From assembly GCA_011524425.1 (NCBI GenBank), contig WTKI01000305.1:1-12980 (forward strand): DNA of 12,980 nt. The letters are read 5' to 3'. Position numbers and translations under genes: made by a program. The notes beneath the pieces are model-generated. The model was given only the letters and a program-made list of their open reading frames with translations. It had not been told where the DNA came from and did no database searches. Below, piece by piece: positions 11,637-12,980 of the stretch. Positions within the stretch are counted from its first letter, which is position 1, and each line of letters starts with the position of its first letter. Origin of the DNA: Altererythrobacter sp. (lineage in GTDB: Bacteria > Pseudomonadota > Alphaproteobacteria > Sphingomonadales > Sphingomonadaceae).

Positions 11637-12980
11637 TCAGGCTTCTTCCAATTGTTGCTGAAGTTCATCACTGGCAGCTTGTAGCAGCCGTTCTGAAATC
11701 TCGTTAAAGCGCGCGTCCGAAGTGATTTTTTCACCTGTTAAGTCAGTGACATAGAATGTATCCGCTGCGCGTTCGCCGTAAGCTGTCACATGCGCTGAAT
11801 GTACCACCAAATTGGATTCAAACAGCGCGCGCGCTAAGCGATTAAGCAGTGCTGATCGGTCGCGAGCATTGACTTCAATGACAGTGAATCGGCCGGAAGC
11901 ATTGTTGTCAAAACTGACCCGCGGCGCCACGTCGAATGCACCAGAGCGGCTGATTGGCAAAGGTCGTGCAGCAAGCTTGGGCACCATCGCTCCGCGATTG
12001 GCCAGAGCGTCGCTGATCGACTTCTTCAAACGCTCTATCTGGCGCGCTTCGTTGAACGGCCTTCCCAGCGGATCCTGCACCAGGAAGTTATCAACCGCCC
12101 AGCCGCTTTTGGCTGTATGAATCCGAGCGTCGATAATGTTTGCGCCCGCCAAAGCAATACCTCCAGCAATGCGATAGAACAGTCCTGGGTGGTCAGCGGC
12201 AATGACGTTCACAAGCGTCGCGCCGCGTGTTTCGTCATACTGGCAATGGATCGACAATTGGTCATCCAGCGAGCGCGCTGCATCATATTGGACCAAATTA
12301 AGCGCGATCACATCCTCGCTTTCTGCAATCCAGTAGGAATCGGCGAACAGCTTGCCAATCTGCGAAACGAGATCGGCTTTGTCGCCAAGCCGTGCCTTCA
12401 CCACTTCCTTCTTGGCTGAAACACGCTCTTCGCGGCCATGTTTCATATGTCCAAGGCGCAGACGTTCTTCAGCAGCATCGAACAGTTCTCCTAAGAGTTG
12501 GCCTTTCCAACTGTTCCAAGTTCCAGGACCAACAGCCCGAATATCTACGCAGGTGAGGATTGCGAGATTGCGCAAACGTTCCAGGCTTTGCACTTCGGCA
12601 ACGAAATCTTCGATCGTTTTGGGGTCCGTCAGGTCTCTTCTTTGCGCTGTAGAGCTCATCAGCAAATGCTGGAGCACAAGCCAAGCGACGAGATCTGTTT
12701 CAGCTTGGTCAAGGCCGAAACGCGGACACAATTCACGTGCCACTTCCGCGCCGAGCACCGAATGATCGCCGCCGCGACCCTTCGCAATATCATGCAGCAG
12801 GACAGCAACGTAAAGCGCCCGACGCGAATTGATTTCATGGATGTATTTGCTCGCACGCGGATGATCGGCTTTAAGCAGCCCGCGTTCGATCTGGCTCAGC
12901 AATCCGATCGCGCGGATGGTATGCTCATCGACAGTGTAATGGTGATACATGTCGAACTGCATTTGCGCATTGACCTTGCC
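11637..12980 (-). CDS. glnD: Bifunctional [protein-PII] uridylyltransferase/uridylyl-removing enzyme GlnD, 5' partial
   Basis: The C-terminal half of GlnD, the glutamine sensor that adds UMP to PII proteins at low glutamine and removes it at high glutamine. The frame is open to the right edge; the codons before the internal Met at 12962 read GKVNAQ and continue the conserved MQFDMYHHYTVDEHT, so that Met is not a start. Visible domains are the HD phosphohydrolase domain that removes UMP (YTVDEHT and LLHDIAKG, the His-Asp pair near 12789-12794, then GGDHSVLGA), and two C-terminal ACT domains that bind glutamine (LVNVIAADHPGLFYRIAGG and FTVIEVNARDRSALLNRLA). The nucleotidyltransferase domain lies outside the window. 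Full proteins are about 900 residues, so 447 are seen here. The TonB receptor gene follows 77 bp downstream. Confidence 0.96.
   Translation of the reverse strand, partial: GKVNAQMQFDMYHHYTVDEHTIRAIGLLSQIERGLLKADHPRASKYIHEINSRRALYVAVLLHDIAKGRGGDHSVLGAEVARELCPRFGLDQAETDLVAWLVLQHLLMSSTAQRRDLTDPKTIEDFVAEVQSLERLRNLAILTCVDIRAVGPGTWNSWKGQLLGELFDAAEERLRLGHMKHGREERVSAKKEVVKARLGDKADLVSQIGKLFADSYWIAESEDVIALNLVQYDAARSLDDQLSIHCQYDETRGATLVNVIAADHPGLFYRIAGGIALAGANIIDARIHTAKSGWAVDNFLVQDPLGRPFNEARQIERLKKSISDALANRGAMVPKLAARPLPISRSGAFDVAPRVSFDNNASGRFTVIEVNARDRSALLNRLARALFESNLVVHSAHVTAYGERAADTFYVTDLTGEKITSDARFNEISERLLQAASDELQQQLEEA

Noticed and set aside
1..12980. A mobile element, prophage, CRISPR array or defence island in the window.
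   Set aside because: No transposase, integrase, phage structural gene, regular spaced repeats or defence domains are seen, and the genes are chromosomal housekeeping types with even composition.

Overview
The window looks like ordinary chromosome of an alphaproteobacterium, most likely a member of the Sphingomonadales (Erythrobacteraceae or Sphingomonadaceae type). This is inferred from moderately GC-rich coding sequence, a short alphaproteobacterial FtsK, a divergent TenI/ThiE-like protein, a large TonB-dependent receptor and the style of GlnD. I see no IS element, integrase, tRNA, rRNA, CRISPR array or phage gene. Two genes are cut by the window edges: an oligopeptidase B-like protease at the left and glnD at the right.

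Layout: (1) 2-2091, plus strand: the C-terminal part of an S9 serine oligopeptidase, then a hot-dog thioesterase whose GTG start overlaps the protease stop. (2) 2094-5280, minus strand: a tight three-gene operon, read from high to low coordinates. It encodes a signal-peptide outer-membrane beta-barrel, a polytopic membrane protein of the '7TM usually fused to inactive transglutaminase' type, and a RimK-related ATP-grasp ligase. The ligase gene converges on the thioesterase gene with 2 bp between them. (3) 5450-8495, minus strand: ftsK (GTG start, strong ribosome binding site), preceded by a divergent thiamine-phosphate-synthase-like gene. (4) 8494-9168, plus strand: a YggS/PLPBP gene whose ATG lies in the same CATG as the ATG of the thiamine-synthase-like gene. 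(5) 9196-9217: a two-way terminator between yggS and a TonB-dependent receptor gene. (6) 9247-12980, minus strand: the receptor gene, preceded by glnD.

The most interesting part is the operon at 2094-5280. Related operons in other proteobacteria, as I know the families, pair the ATP-grasp ligase with a 7TM protein carrying a periplasmic inactive transglutaminase domain, and often with a retropepsin-like protease. Here the transglutaminase domain is missing, no protease gene is present, an outer-membrane barrel leads the operon, and both remaining proteins have long charged extensions of opposite charge (acidic tail on the 7TM protein, Lys/Pro-rich head on the ligase). I infer a reduced and rewired cell-envelope peptide-ligation system whose product is unknown.

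The other genes are mostly housekeeping: chromosome segregation and division (FtsK), vitamin B6 homeostasis (YggS), nitrogen signalling (GlnD), peptide turnover (protease) and nutrient uptake (receptor). Smaller oddities are a canonical EF-hand loop and a lipobox-like motif in the receptor, a hairpin that covers the receptor's ribosome binding site, and the shared start region of the two divergent genes at 8493-8496.
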